NCBI RefSeq assembly: GCF_016653315.1
Contig: NZ_NHSH01000044.1
Span: 87,099-151,098, forward strand
DNA: 64,000 bases
Direction: 5' to 3'
Source of the DNA: Halochromatium roseum
GTDB lineage: Bacteria; Pseudomonadota; Gammaproteobacteria; Chromatiales; Chromatiaceae
The notes under the pieces are model-generated. The model made no database searches, was not told where the DNA came from, and saw only the letters and a list, made by a program, of their open reading frames with translations. Shown one piece after another: positions 44,763-53,779 of this stretch (position 1 is the first letter of the stretch; each line of letters starts with the position of its first letter). Made by a program: the position numbers and the translations under genes.

Positions 44763-45137
44763 ATGAAGATCGCCATTACCGCTGAAACCGACGCCGGACT
44801 GGAGAGCCCTGTCGCGCAGCATTTTGGGCATGCGCCTTACTTTGTGCTGGCCGAGGTCGAGAATGCCGCGGTCACTACGACCGAGGTGATCGCGAACCCC
44901 TTTGCCGAGTCGCACGAGCCCGGACAGATCCCGGCATTCATCCATGAGCAGGGCGCTGAGGTGATGATCAGCGGCGGCATGGGTGGTCGCGCCATCGCCT
45001 TCTTTGAACAGGCCGGCGTGCAGACCGCCACCGGTGCCGTAGGCAGCGTGCATCAGGCGCTACAGGCCTATCTCAACGAGGGTCTGCAGGGTGCAGCCCC
45101 CTGTGCCGAGAGTGTTGCACATGGCCACGGTCACTGA
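44763..45137 (+). CDS. dinitrogenase iron-molybdenum cofactor (NifX/NafY-like) family protein
   Basis: A 124-residue protein starting MKIAITAETDAGLESPVAQH. FGHAPYFVLAEVENAAVTTT follows, with AEVMISGGMGGRAIAFFEQA and a His-rich end (VAHGHGH). The fold binds Fe-S or FeMo-co precursors. No nif genes lie nearby, so this may be an orphan scaffold protein rather than part of nitrogenase assembly. The ATG follows a GGAGACGAG-type site. The 258-bp upstream region has a perfect 12-bp palindrome TGCGCTAGCGCA but no gene. Confidence 0.9.
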   Translation: MKIAITAETDAGLESPVAQHFGHAPYFVLAEVENAAVTTTEVIANPFAESHEPGQIPAFIHEQGAEVMISGGMGGRAIAFFEQAGVQTATGAVGSVHQALQAYLNEGLQGAAPCAESVAHGHGH

Positions 45138-45209
45138 CGGCGGCTAATTGTGGCTGACCCGCGGGCGGCGAGCCGGCCACCCGGCTAGATGACTCCTGCG
45201 GGCTTCAGG

Positions 45210-47240
45210 TTAACGCCCAGCAGATCGGCCCTCAAACAAGGGCATGAACATCTCACGCGACAGCTCCTGTTTGAACGCCTCATCCTTGGACACCGAGATC
45301 AGCGAGCGGCGGATATCGTTGAAGCGGCGTCGCTCGTCGGCGTCGGCGTCGGGGTCGGCAACAACAGGTTGGATGGCGCGGAGACTTTGGCGAGCGCGCT
45401 CGCTGTCACCCCGGGCTGCGGCGAGCATCGCCAAGGTGCCGTGCAGATTGAGAAAGTCTTGAGCATGGATGCGTGGCAACTGCCCCTGGCCCTCGAGAAG
45501 CGCCTCTGCGGCATCAAGATCACCATCAAAGATCCGCTGCCGGGCGAGACTGCAACGCCCGAACAGGTAGTCTGGATTCGCCGCAAGGGCCTGCTCGAGC
45601 AGCCGCGTTGCTTCTTCATGGTTGCCTTCGCCATCACGGATCGCCGCCAGGTTCCCGAGCGCTGCTGGATGATCAGGGCGAGCCGCCAAGATCGCTAACA
45701 GATCAGCCTCCGCCTCCTGATAGCGACCCTGGGTATAGGCAATGATGGACTGCTCCATCCGTTCATCCAGGTGCGGCGGTAACCCGCTGTCGGTGGGTTC
45801 ACGGTGGATCTCCATACTGAACATCCGGATCCTGATCAGCTTGCTGCCATCCCAGATCTCCACCTCCTCGTCCGCACCGAGCATGCCATGCTCACGCAGA
45901 CTGCTCAGCAGCTGATAGCGATCCTCGGTGGTACCGGTCGGCAAGCGTACAATGCCGCGCAGCACATCGGCCGCCGCGCGGTCTTGACGCTCAAGCCTTC
46001 GCACCAGAATGATCTGGACGACCTGCCGTAATTGCTCGCTCCCGAAGCGATACAGGGCGTCGAGGTAGTCGGCGGAGGCGTCGAACCGGTCGATGACCTG
46101 GAGGGCCTGCTTGTGCCCTCCGCGCATCCGTTGCAGCAACATCGCCGGCAACGCGTTCTGCAACTCGATGATCGAGGGCGGCGGTACCGACTCAGCAGCG
46201 GCATTGGCGCCAAACAGCGCGCTCTGACTCAGGTTTTCATCAGCGGGCGTCATCTTCGGAAACGCCCGTGCGACCTGTTGCCACAGCGTGCGCGCCTCGG
46301 CGCCCTGCCCCAGCTGCACGGCCGCACAGGCGCCCAGGTGGACGATCAAGGCCGCGCCTGGGTCTTGGTCGACCCCCTCCCACCAGGTCGCCGCGATGAC
46401 CCGCTGGTAGAACTGCCAGGCCTCAGCCGGTCGCTGCATCAGCAACAGCACGATCAGCGCCATGGTGGCATCGTCGGCGCGACGCGGGCTGGTTGCCGCC
46501 AGCGGCACGCAGAGTCCGCTGGCGCCATCTTGATCGCCGCGATAGAGCCGCAGCAGGACCAGCCAGCCGAGTGCAAGCAGGTTCTCGGCATCGTCTTGCC
46601 AGGCCTCATGGAAGGCTTCGATCGCCTGGTCGATCTGCAGCAGATGGAACAGACAGATGGCGCGATTGTTCTTGGCGCTCAGCAGGTTGAGGCCCTGCAA
46701 CTGCTGCGCCGCCTCTTCAAACTGCAAACCGCTCATATACAGGTGAGCGATGTCAAAGCGGATCATCTCCTGCTCAGCGGCTTGGCCCCCATCGGGGGTG
46801 GTGCAGCAGTCGGCCTTGGTCTCGTCATCGAGCGGGAAACCAGGGGTCTCGCCGCCCAATGCCCGCACCTGCGCGGCCACCTGATCGGCCAGCATCAGGT
46901 GTCGGGTGCGCAGCGCATAACCGAGGAGTTCCTGTTGCGCGGTCAGATTGTTCGGCCGACACCGCGCCCATTCATAGGCGGCGACCGCCGCAAACTGCTC
47001 GCCCTGACCAAGCTGCCGCGCCTCAACCAGCAGCCGTCGCAAGCCGCTATGATCGGGAAATCGCGTGATCAAGCCCTCGATGCGCGGGATCGCCGACGCG
47101 TAGTCTTGCGCACTGAGCAGCCGCTCAACCGCCTTCAGTTGCGCGGGCTCCGGCCGTGGCGACGGCATCGACGTTGACGTCGATGCACGCTTTGCCTTCG
47201 ATTTGGATTTGGATTTGGATGATTGAATCTTTTTTGCCAT
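45210..47240 (-). CDS. large tetratricopeptide-repeat protein
   Basis: A 676-residue cytosolic protein. The first ~20 residues are Lys/Ser-rich (AKKIQSSKSKSKSKAKRAS). The rest is helical with many TPR-like pairs, for example AYASAIPRIEGLITRFPDH-type units, GRYQEAEADLLAILAARPDH, and AALGNLAAIRDGEGNHEEAT. Such proteins are scaffolds; no catalytic motif is seen. It precedes nothing on its strand within 70 bases, so it is probably a single-gene unit. Partner unknown. Confidence 0.75.
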   Translation of the reverse strand: MAKKIQSSKSKSKSKAKRASTSTSMPSPRPEPAQLKAVERLLSAQDYASAIPRIEGLITRFPDHSGLRRLLVEARQLGQGEQFAAVAAYEWARCRPNNLTAQQELLGYALRTRHLMLADQVAAQVRALGGETPGFPLDDETKADCCTTPDGGQAAEQEMIRFDIAHLYMSGLQFEEAAQQLQGLNLLSAKNNRAICLFHLLQIDQAIEAFHEAWQDDAENLLALGWLVLLRLYRGDQDGASGLCVPLAATSPRRADDATMALIVLLLMQRPAEAWQFYQRVIAATWWEGVDQDPGAALIVHLGACAAVQLGQGAEARTLWQQVARAFPKMTPADENLSQSALFGANAAAESVPPPSIIELQNALPAMLLQRMRGGHKQALQVIDRFDASADYLDALYRFGSEQLRQVVQIILVRRLERQDRAAADVLRGIVRLPTGTTEDRYQLLSSLREHGMLGADEEVEIWDGSKLIRIRMFSMEIHREPTDSGLPPHLDERMEQSIIAYTQGRYQEAEADLLAILAARPDHPAALGNLAAIRDGEGNHEEATRLLEQALAANPDYLFGRCSLARQRIFDGDLDAAEALLEGQGQLPRIHAQDFLNLHGTLAMLAAARGDSERARQSLRAIQPVVADPDADADERRRFNDIRRSLISVSKDEAFKQELSREMFMPLFEGRSAGR

Positions 47241-47414
47241 GGAGATCAGCGGCAGGACAAGCGACGACGCGTCGCGGTGGAAGGGAAAGCTTGATGGGTA
47301 TCACTGCTAAAAAAGACGGTGCGCCGCAGTGCGGTCAGGCAGGACGGACGCAAGGCTACCTGAATCGGCTCGGACTGGGTATCGTCGACCAGTCAATGCC
47401 CAAGCAAACCGCAA

Positions 47415-49631
47415 CTAGGCCAAGAAGATCCGCTCCAGGCTGCCGCGGGCGAGATTGCCGCGCTGATCCTCGGCCTCGATGTAATAGCGCAGATCACCGG
47501 CGCCGACCGGCAGCTCAGCGGTCAGGTAATGCGCGCGCAGCGTCGCGCCGGTCTGCGACGGATAGGGGCCATGATCCTGCATCGGCAGCCGTTGCTCACC
47601 GGCCTCGGTCCGCAGCACCAATTCGACCCGCTTCAGCCCGGAACAGTCGGCGACGAAGCTGTGCAGCCGGGCCTCGCGCGGGGCATCGAGCAGGGAGCCC
47701 TGGCCCCAGCGCTTGCCGCCTGGATTCTCTGGCGTGACCCAAGGCGGGAAGATAGTCGGGCCGCGCTGATCCTTGCCGGCGGAGACCAGATCGTCGACCG
47801 CCTTGCCAATCCGGCTCAGGCCCAGATTGGCGGCATTGGTCACCTGCTGGTCCCAACCCGTCTGCCCGGTCCAATACCAGTAGCAACTGGTCTCGGCGGT
47901 CAACAGCAGGCGTATCGCCTCGGCCAGCGCTGGATGCTCGGGCTGGCTGTCTTCCAGCGTGTGCACCTGATCCTGAAACGCGGTGAGCACGGCCCAGGAG
48001 TTCAGGTCCGGCGAGTAGGGCTGGTCGTAGCAACTGAACCATTTCATGAACTGCGGGTCGCCGTTGTCGGCGCCAGCCCAAGAGCCCGGCTCGATATGGA
48101 TGACCTGGGTCGGATCGGGCGGGAAGCGTTGCAGATAGTCCTCGGCGGTGGTCAGCTCGAAGCGCGGGTCACGCTTGAGCCAGTCGATCAGCTGGCTGGT
48201 GTTGTGATGGTAGTAGCTATCGGCGCCACCACCGTGGTTGTCGCCATCGGAATGCAGCAGGAAGAACGGCGGATGCTTGGGATCGAAAGCGCCCGTGTCG
48301 AGGATCTGCTGGTAGAGCTGACCGAGCACGTCGGGATATTGCAGCGCGCCGAAGCCACCGCGCGCATCCTCGTTGCCGATGTAGCGCTCGGCGGGGATGG
48401 CGATCAGTTTGTGCAGCCGGCCATCGGCGTCTTCATAGCCGACATACTCAGGTCGTAGCAGGCTTGGGCTGATCTTCGAGGCCGCCCAGATGTTGTGCAA
48501 CTGCAGCCAATCGTCGACAGGTGGATTGGTTTGATCGGCCGGGTTCGGCGGTAGCATGCCCTCCTCGATCCCAGCGTAGGGATAGTCCTTGCAAGCGCGA
48601 AAGCGATGGATCGAGTCATAGATCACCGCCTCGATACCGGCCTCGACCAGCGCCGGGATCATGCGCACATGAAACGCCGTCTCCGGAGGGAACAGCACGC
48701 GCGAGGCCTCGGCGCCAAAGACGCGCTGGATCAGTTCGCGATGCCAGCGGATGTTGCGCACGATGTCGCGGTGCGGGATCAGCGGCATCAGCGGGTGGTA
48801 GAAGCCGAACGCCGAGAAGGCCAACCGCGGATTGCCGAGCGCGGTCTTGGCGCTGGCCATCTCGCGCAGCGCCTGGTTCCAGCCGCTGAACCGTCCGCCG
48901 CAACGGCCCAGCTCGGCGCAGCGCTCGAGCTGCTCGATCAGGGTACCGCTCCAACTGGTTGACAGGCCGCCGTGGGCGAGACCGCCATCGCGATATTGGC
49001 GCACCGCGGCCGGCACGAAATCGGTGTAATTGCCGCCGCGCGAGCCGAAGATCTCATCCTTCTCGCCGTCCCAATAGTCGGGGTTGGTGGTGTCGTAATA
49101 GGGCTGGTGCATGTGCTTGTGGATGCCGAAGTAGATCTTGACCTCGGCGCCGTTGGACCGCGCGGGCTGAATCCCGGCGCTTGCCAAGCGTTGCTTGGCG
49201 CCTGTCCGAGCCGCGCCTTCCGCCGCGCCACCATGCCCTGCTGAGCCTGCCTGGCCATGTCGAGCGCTACCGGCTTCGGTGCCAGCATGCTCAAGCCGCA
49301 CCTCAGCGAAGGTCTTGATCCAGTCACCACCGCCGGCCTGTTGGATCTCGGCGCGGCGACAACCCTCGAGCTGCAGATCGAGCCGCTCGGCCGCTGCGCT
49401 GCCAGCCGGCACCAGCGCCTGGTAATGCCAGCGGCCACTGGCCTCCTCGGAGCCGACGATCGCCTCGCCATTGATCAGCGTCTCGCGGCCAGACGCGCGC
49501 ACGATGACCTGCGGGAACGGGATCTCGCCATCGGCAGAGAACGCCACGCGGAAGGCCGGGTAGCGGCCATCGGCGGCAATCTCGAGTCGCGATGGACACT
49601 CGATGGTGAGGAAACGGTTGAAGACGGGCAT
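47415..49631 (-). CDS. glycoside hydrolase family 57 protein
   Basis: A 738-residue protein. The GH57 catalytic module starts near residue 165 (VKIYFGIHKHMHQPYY, with the family His-x-His-Gln-Pro signature). It continues with LSTSWSGTLIEQLERC, FGAEASRVLFPPETAFHVRM and IPALVEAGIEAVIYDSIHRF. The FFLLHSDGDNHGGG segment lies in the second half. A beta-rich N-terminal domain and a Gly/Ala-rich linker (about 118-160) precede it; a beta-sandwich-like C-terminus ends it. GH57 enzymes act on alpha-glucans such as glycogen. No signal peptide, so a cytosolic role in glycogen use is likely. Confidence 0.88.
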   Translation of the reverse strand: MPVFNRFLTIECPSRLEIAADGRYPAFRVAFSADGEIPFPQVIVRASGRETLINGEAIVGSEEASGRWHYQALVPAGSAAAERLDLQLEGCRRAEIQQAGGGDWIKTFAEVRLEHAGTEAGSARHGQAGSAGHGGAAEGAARTGAKQRLASAGIQPARSNGAEVKIYFGIHKHMHQPYYDTTNPDYWDGEKDEIFGSRGGNYTDFVPAAVRQYRDGGLAHGGLSTSWSGTLIEQLERCAELGRCGGRFSGWNQALREMASAKTALGNPRLAFSAFGFYHPLMPLIPHRDIVRNIRWHRELIQRVFGAEASRVLFPPETAFHVRMIPALVEAGIEAVIYDSIHRFRACKDYPYAGIEEGMLPPNPADQTNPPVDDWLQLHNIWAASKISPSLLRPEYVGYEDADGRLHKLIAIPAERYIGNEDARGGFGALQYPDVLGQLYQQILDTGAFDPKHPPFFLLHSDGDNHGGGADSYYHHNTSQLIDWLKRDPRFELTTAEDYLQRFPPDPTQVIHIEPGSWAGADNGDPQFMKWFSCYDQPYSPDLNSWAVLTAFQDQVHTLEDSQPEHPALAEAIRLLLTAETSCYWYWTGQTGWDQQVTNAANLGLSRIGKAVDDLVSAGKDQRGPTIFPPWVTPENPGGKRWGQGSLLDAPREARLHSFVADCSGLKRVELVLRTEAGEQRLPMQDHGPYPSQTGATLRAHYLTAELPVGAGDLRYYIEAEDQRGNLARGSLERIFLA

Positions 49632-49932
49632 GGTTCGAATCCTTGGGCTCGATGGGATCTGTCGCGTTCAGACTCAGGCTTCAACCCGAGACTGAGAACG
49701 GTTTTGGTTGCCAAAGCGACGGTGCAACCCATGCTGCCAAGTACAGGAGGCTTTCGCAACAAACGACAACCGCAGCGGAAGACTTGTGCTCATCCCATGG
49801 CGTCACTCGCTTTGCGTCTGCCCGATGCTGAAGACGATCGCATCGACGCAGGCAATGAAAAACCGAGAATCTGGCATTAGCTGGGTGTACACAGGTTTTC
49901 GAGATAGGCCTTCGAGGTCTGCGGGGCATCGA
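49632..49932. other. 301-bp intergenic region before GH57
   Basis: No gene or RNA is seen. It presumably holds the GH57 promoter on the minus strand, but no strong match is visible. Confidence 0.4.
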
Positions 49933-50316
49933 TCAGCGCTTTTGTGCAAGCAAGCACCAGAGGTGCTTCCAGCTGGCTTTTAGGCCAAGATAGATCAGGA
50001 TACCAACGCCATCGGCGACCCAGTCCAGCAGCGAGAAATGCCTGAGCGGCAGGATGTGCTGCACGCTCTCAATCAGCAAACCGTAGCCAAGGAGCAGGCC
50101 CCAACGCAGCGGGGCTTGCCGCTTCGCCGGCCAGCCGAGATCGGCCAACCAGGCCATCACCGCAAAGGCGAACAGGTGATTGGCCTTGTCCCAGGAGGCA
50201 CCGATCGGATCGGCGCTTGGTAGGAAGGCCAAGTAGGCGACAATCAGCACACAGACCCAGAGCGCAAGCTGGGACAACCGCTGCAGGGCCCATTGTGCTC
50301 GCTCAGTATTCAACAC
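49933..50316 (-). CDS. VanZ-like family membrane protein
   Basis: A 127-residue protein with four hydrophobic helices (LALWVCVLIVAYLAFLPSAD; DKANHLFAFAVMAWLADLG; WGLLLGYGLLIESVQHIL; HFSLLDWVADGVGILIYLG). The conserved DKxxHxxAF and E..Q...R.....D pattern is that of VanZ-like proteins. It starts at GTG 50316 and lies head to head, 12 bases apart, with the carotenoid-oxygenase gene. The function of this family is not known. Confidence 0.82.
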   Translation of the reverse strand: MLNTERAQWALQRLSQLALWVCVLIVAYLAFLPSADPIGASWDKANHLFAFAVMAWLADLGWPAKRQAPLRWGLLLGYGLLIESVQHILPLRHFSLLDWVADGVGILIYLGLKASWKHLWCLLAQKR

Positions 50317-50328
50317 CCGAGATCCCTC

Positions 50329-51792
50329 ATGACCATCACTCGCGCTGAAATGCTGAAAATACTGGCGCAAGCCATGACACCTGTCGAGCGCGAATATACC
50401 AATAGCGAACTCAGGGTGTCCGGGACCTTGCCGCCGAGCTTGAACGGAGTGCTCTACCGCAATGGGCCGGGACGGTTCGAGCGCGGCGGCGTTCCCTATA
50501 GCCATGCCTTCGACGGCGATGGCCATGTCTGTCGCTTCGAATTCGCACAGGGACGGGTGCGTTATACCAATCGTTTTGTCCGCACTCGGGCTTACTGTGC
50601 GGAGGAGGCCGCTGGACGCATGCTCTGGCGTGGCTTCGGCACGCAGAAGCCAGGCGGGATCTGGGCCAACGGCCTGCGGCTGCGCTTCAAGAATGCCGCG
50701 AATACCAATGTGATCTGGCATGGCAACCGTTTGCTGGCGCTCTGGGAGGGTGGCGCGCCGCATCGGCTGGACCCGGTGACCCTGGCCACCCTCGGTGAGG
50801 AAGATTTTGCTGGCCAGCTGCGCAATCGCTTTGATCCACTGTCGCGCTGGAACTCGCCGCTGTTGCCCTTCTCCGCGCATCCGCAACAGGATACGGAGAC
50901 CGGCGAGCTGATCAACTTTGGGCTGGTGCTGGGACATCCGAGCCGGCTGTTGCTGTATCGGGTGGATGCGCGGGGGATCATGGCGCCCCCTGAAGTGCAT
51001 CAGCTCGACCGCTTCAGCTTCGTGCACGCCATTGCTGTGACCGCGCGCTGGATCTGCGTGCTACTGCCGTTTGCCGATTTCGATATCCCGCGTGCCTTGC
51101 TGGGACTCAAGAGTCCGGCGGCCTCGCTGAAGCTAGACCGCGATCGGCCGATGCAGGCGCTGCTGATCCCGCGTGCGGGCGGTCCGACGCAGTTGCTCGA
51201 GGCGGTACCGGGCTTCATCTTCCATATCGCCGCGGCCAGCGATCGCGACGACGGCGGTCTCGATCTGCGGGTGATCCGTTATCCACATTTCCCGGCTCTG
51301 GGCGATGTCGAGGGCTTTTTTCGCGAGGTCGAGCAGACCGGTGGCCTGCCGCGACTGGAGCGGCTTCAGATCGATCCTGTAGCGAGGCGTTGCTCGCTCA
51401 GTCCCTGCAGCGAGGAGTTCGGATTTGAACTGCCGACCGTCAGCCCGGGGCCCCTGGGTGCCGAGCGCCGGCAGATCTATGGCATTGGCACTCCGGCAGG
51501 GCGCCGACTGCCATTTTTCAGCACCATTCAACGTTTCAATATGCAGACCGGTGAACTGATCCAACAGGATCTCGGCGCCGATCTTCCGGGCGAACCCATG
51601 CCGACGGCGACGCGGCCGGACCAGGAGGACTGGCTGTTAAGCCTGGTCTACCGCGCGGCCGAACGGCGCTCGGATCTCTTGGTCCTGCGCGCGGCAGATC
51701 TGGCGATCCAAGCATCGATCGAGCTGCCTCATGCCATCCCGCCCGGGTTTCATGGCTGTTGGGTTGCAACCAATCCTGACGAGGCCAGTTAG
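50329..51792 (+). CDS. carotenoid oxygenase (RPE65/CCD) family protein
   Basis: A 487-residue putative iron(II) dioxygenase that cleaves carotenoid or related polyene double bonds. Landmarks are LPPSLNGVLYRNGPGRFERG, YSHAFDGDGHVCRFEF, and the four expected iron-ligand histidines in LPFSAHPQQD, FSFVHAIAVT, GFIFHIAAAS and PGFHGCW. ATG 50329 is chosen; an in-frame upstream start exists. In a carotenoid-rich phototroph it could yield apocarotenoids, but stilbene or lignin-type substrates are also known in the family. Confidence 0.92.
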   Translation: MTITRAEMLKILAQAMTPVEREYTNSELRVSGTLPPSLNGVLYRNGPGRFERGGVPYSHAFDGDGHVCRFEFAQGRVRYTNRFVRTRAYCAEEAAGRMLWRGFGTQKPGGIWANGLRLRFKNAANTNVIWHGNRLLALWEGGAPHRLDPVTLATLGEEDFAGQLRNRFDPLSRWNSPLLPFSAHPQQDTETGELINFGLVLGHPSRLLLYRVDARGIMAPPEVHQLDRFSFVHAIAVTARWICVLLPFADFDIPRALLGLKSPAASLKLDRDRPMQALLIPRAGGPTQLLEAVPGFIFHIAAASDRDDGGLDLRVIRYPHFPALGDVEGFFREVEQTGGLPRLERLQIDPVARRCSLSPCSEEFGFELPTVSPGPLGAERRQIYGIGTPAGRRLPFFSTIQRFNMQTGELIQQDLGADLPGEPMPTATRPDQEDWLLSLVYRAAERRSDLLVLRAADLAIQASIELPHAIPPGFHGCWVATNPDEAS

Positions 51793-51795
51793 CAA

Positions 51796-51864
51796 CTGTC
51801 CACCAACCTCTTCCCGATTTGAAGGCCATGGTTGCGTGATGATCGGGACGTAGAAAATGGACAG
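51796..51864. repeat. copy 2 of the ~70-bp palindromic dispersed repeat
   Basis: Bounded by CTGTCCA and TGGACAG and inverted relative to copy 1 at 17621-17690. The copies share TCTTCCCGATTTGA, GATGAT and GTAGAAAATGGACAG. It lies just after the carotenoid-oxygenase stop and before the convergent glycosyltransferase end. Confidence 0.7.
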
Positions 51865-51884
51865 CCACTCAAAAACGCATAGGT

Positions 51885-52961
51885 TTACTGGAGCAGATCC
51901 ATCAGCAGTTCAGCGGCCTCGGCGACACCGCTCGGCATCACCGGCTCGGCGACACCCTCAGCAAGCAGCTCAGCCAACGGCTCGCGGATCTGGCCGGCGG
52001 CGAAGTCGCTCGCGCTGATCTCGCGCAGTGGCACCTGATCGGCGAGCCAGTCGACCAGCCAGCGGCTTTCAGGCCAATCCTTGCGCTCGACCGACAGCAT
52101 TGGGATGCCGTTGCAGGCGGCCTCGGCAAAGGTGCCGTAACCGGGTTTGGTGATCAATGCATCACAGCTGGCAAGCACCTCGAGGACGCTGTTGCCGTCG
52201 GCATCGATCGGGGTCAGGTCATCGCGTCCACGCCCCGCATCGGCATCAGGGCTCAGCAGATGCACGCCAGCCATCAATTGCGGGCCGCCGCCGAGCTGCA
52301 AGCGGCCGGTGCCACCGAACTGCATCAACACCAGCTGTTCAGTGGCATGACGCCCGAGACGCTGACGTAAACCAACCGGATCGCGTCGGCGCGGCTGCGC
52401 GATGGGGCCGATATCGCGCCCATTTGGCAGCCAGCTCATCGGCATCGAGGGTGCGGGCCGCAGGAAGAGGTCAGCACCGCCATAGGCTCGCTGCATCCGC
52501 TGCGCCAATGCGGTCGGCAGCTGATCACCAACCGGGCTTTCAGCAAGGATGTCGTACCAGCTCAGCGAGCAGAGTCCGGCGCAGGGAATGCCCATCGAAC
52601 GGGCGACGTCCAGCGGCAGCCAGGGGATGTCGGCGAGCACGAGATCGGGGCGCGTCTGCTCGAACAGCCGGCGCTGTCTTGCTTGATGCGCTGAGTAGTC
52701 CAGATCGAAGGCAGCATAGTCTGCTAGCCCATCAGCCCAGCGCGTCGTCAAGGGACCGTCCATCGGCAACGGCACGTCGGCCGCGGATGGGATGGAGCGA
52801 TAGCCGGCTGGCAGCCGCGAGTTCGCAAAGGCCGGGGCAATGTTGCCTTGCAGACTGATCTCGAGATCCGGGAGACGGCGCTTCAGCTCGGTCACGACCG
52901 GCGCGACCTGTGCAAGATGGCCGTAGCCATGGGCGGTTACGGCAACGAAGAGATGGGGCAC
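51885..52961 (-). CDS. glycosyltransferase-like protein (GT-B fold, family 28/1-like)
   Basis: A 358-residue protein starting at a GTG (MPHLFVAVTAHGYGHLAQVA), the N-terminal Gly/His pattern of GT-B enzymes that process from the first strand. RPDLVLADIPWLPLDVARSM lies in the N-domain. CDALITKPGYGTFAEAACNG is the nucleotide-sugar binding region in the C-domain. Donor and acceptor are unknown. It starts 1 base after the cupin stop and so belongs to an rpsT-cupin-GT unit. Confidence 0.8.
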   Translation of the reverse strand: MPHLFVAVTAHGYGHLAQVAPVVTELKRRLPDLEISLQGNIAPAFANSRLPAGYRSIPSAADVPLPMDGPLTTRWADGLADYAAFDLDYSAHQARQRRLFEQTRPDLVLADIPWLPLDVARSMGIPCAGLCSLSWYDILAESPVGDQLPTALAQRMQRAYGGADLFLRPAPSMPMSWLPNGRDIGPIAQPRRRDPVGLRQRLGRHATEQLVLMQFGGTGRLQLGGGPQLMAGVHLLSPDADAGRGRDDLTPIDADGNSVLEVLASCDALITKPGYGTFAEAACNGIPMLSVERKDWPESRWLVDWLADQVPLREISASDFAAGQIREPLAELLAEGVAEPVMPSGVAEAAELLMDLLQ

Positions 52962-52962
52962 G

Positions 52963-53322
52963 TCAGGCCTCGAGATGGATCGCCAACCAGGTGCAGCCTG
53001 GCTGGGTTGCAGTGGGCTCAGTGGAGGCAGGCTCAGCAGCAGTCGGTTCGGCTGAGGTCTGCAAGACGCGGTGCGGGGTATGCGCCGGGATGAAGAGGTA
53101 ATCGCCGCGGCTCAGCGTGATCGTCTCACCGGCGATCTCAAGGCTCGCGTTGCCGCTCAGCAGTAAGACCCATTCGTCGTGGGGCTGATCGTAGAGTATC
53201 GGCTCAGGCTCGCCGCTGCTGGTGATGCGCTCGATGCGCAGGTTTCGACAATGCAGCAGCTCTTCAAAAACCTCACCTGTCGCTGGCGATGGCTGCTCAG
53301 CGAACAGGTTACCGCGTTGAAT
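52963..53322 (-). CDS. cupin domain protein without a canonical start codon
   Basis: The frame reads RGNLFAEQPSPATGEVFEEL, LHCRNLRIERITSSGEPEPI, LYDQPHDEWVLLLSGNASLE and IPAHTPHRVLQT. This is a small single-domain cupin; the metal ligands (H, E, H) lie in QPHDEWVLLL and TPHRV. No in-frame ATG, GTG or TTG exists before NLFAEQ after the rpsT stop. ATT 53322 or CTG 53307 are the only openings. It is followed at once by the glycosyltransferase. The C-terminal Ala/Glu/Thr repeats are low complexity. Confidence 0.7.
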   Translation of the reverse strand: MQRGNLFAEQPSPATGEVFEELLHCRNLRIERITSSGEPEPILYDQPHDEWVLLLSGNASLEIAGETITLSRGDYLFIPAHTPHRVLQTSAEPTAAEPASTEPTATQPGCTWLAIHLEA

Positions 53323-53333
53323 TAGGCTAGCAA

Positions 53334-53600
53334 TTAGGACGCCAGCGCCTTGACACGGGCATTCAGCCGGGACTTGTGACGCGCGGCCTTATGGGCATGG
53401 ATCAGACCTTTGCCGGCGGCGCGGTCGATCACAGGAACGGCCTTTTGGTAGGCGTCAGCAGCAGTGGCATGATCGCCAGCGGCGGCAGCTTTCAGGACCT
53501 TCTTCATCGCGGTACGCAAGGTACTGCGCTGTGCGGCATTGCGCTGGCGATGCGTTTCCGCCTGACGGGCGCGCTTGCGTGCTTGTGCGGTGTTGGCCAA
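53334..53600 (-). CDS. rpsT: 30S ribosomal protein S20
   Basis: An 88-residue basic helical protein ([20 protein letters not shown], then [20 protein letters not shown] and [20 protein letters not shown]). It is divergent from murJ, a very common arrangement. The cupin gene follows on the same strand. Confidence 0.98.
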   Translation of the reverse strand: MANTAQARKRARQAETHRQRNAAQRSTLRTAMKKVLKAAAAGDHATAADAYQKAVPVIDRAAGKGLIHAHKAARHKSRLNARVKALAS

Positions 53601-53779
53601 GAGTAATCTCCTAAGCTTGGCGGATCAAATGTTCGGTGGCGCTAAAACGCCTAGCCGCCTATCTTCTCTTGCAACAGCCTCCGTTGTCAATCCCGAGTGT
53701 CAAACCCGAGCGATCCCCTATAATCGCGCCTCTTTGGCTCAATCATCGCGCATCCGCGCGCCGTTAGAGGCAGCACCCA

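Noticed and set aside
44763..45137. Evidence for a nitrogenase cluster
   Set aside because: Only the NifX/NafY-like domain protein is present; no other nif gene lies in the window.
46032..47177. 381-codon plus-strand frame opposite the TPR protein
   Set aside because: Antisense shadow; the minus strand has coherent TPR repeats.
50317..51027. Upstream extension of the VanZ-like frame through the carotenoid-oxygenase gene
   Set aside because: The extension is antisense to the oxygenase and adds nothing resembling VanZ; the true start is taken as GTG 50316.
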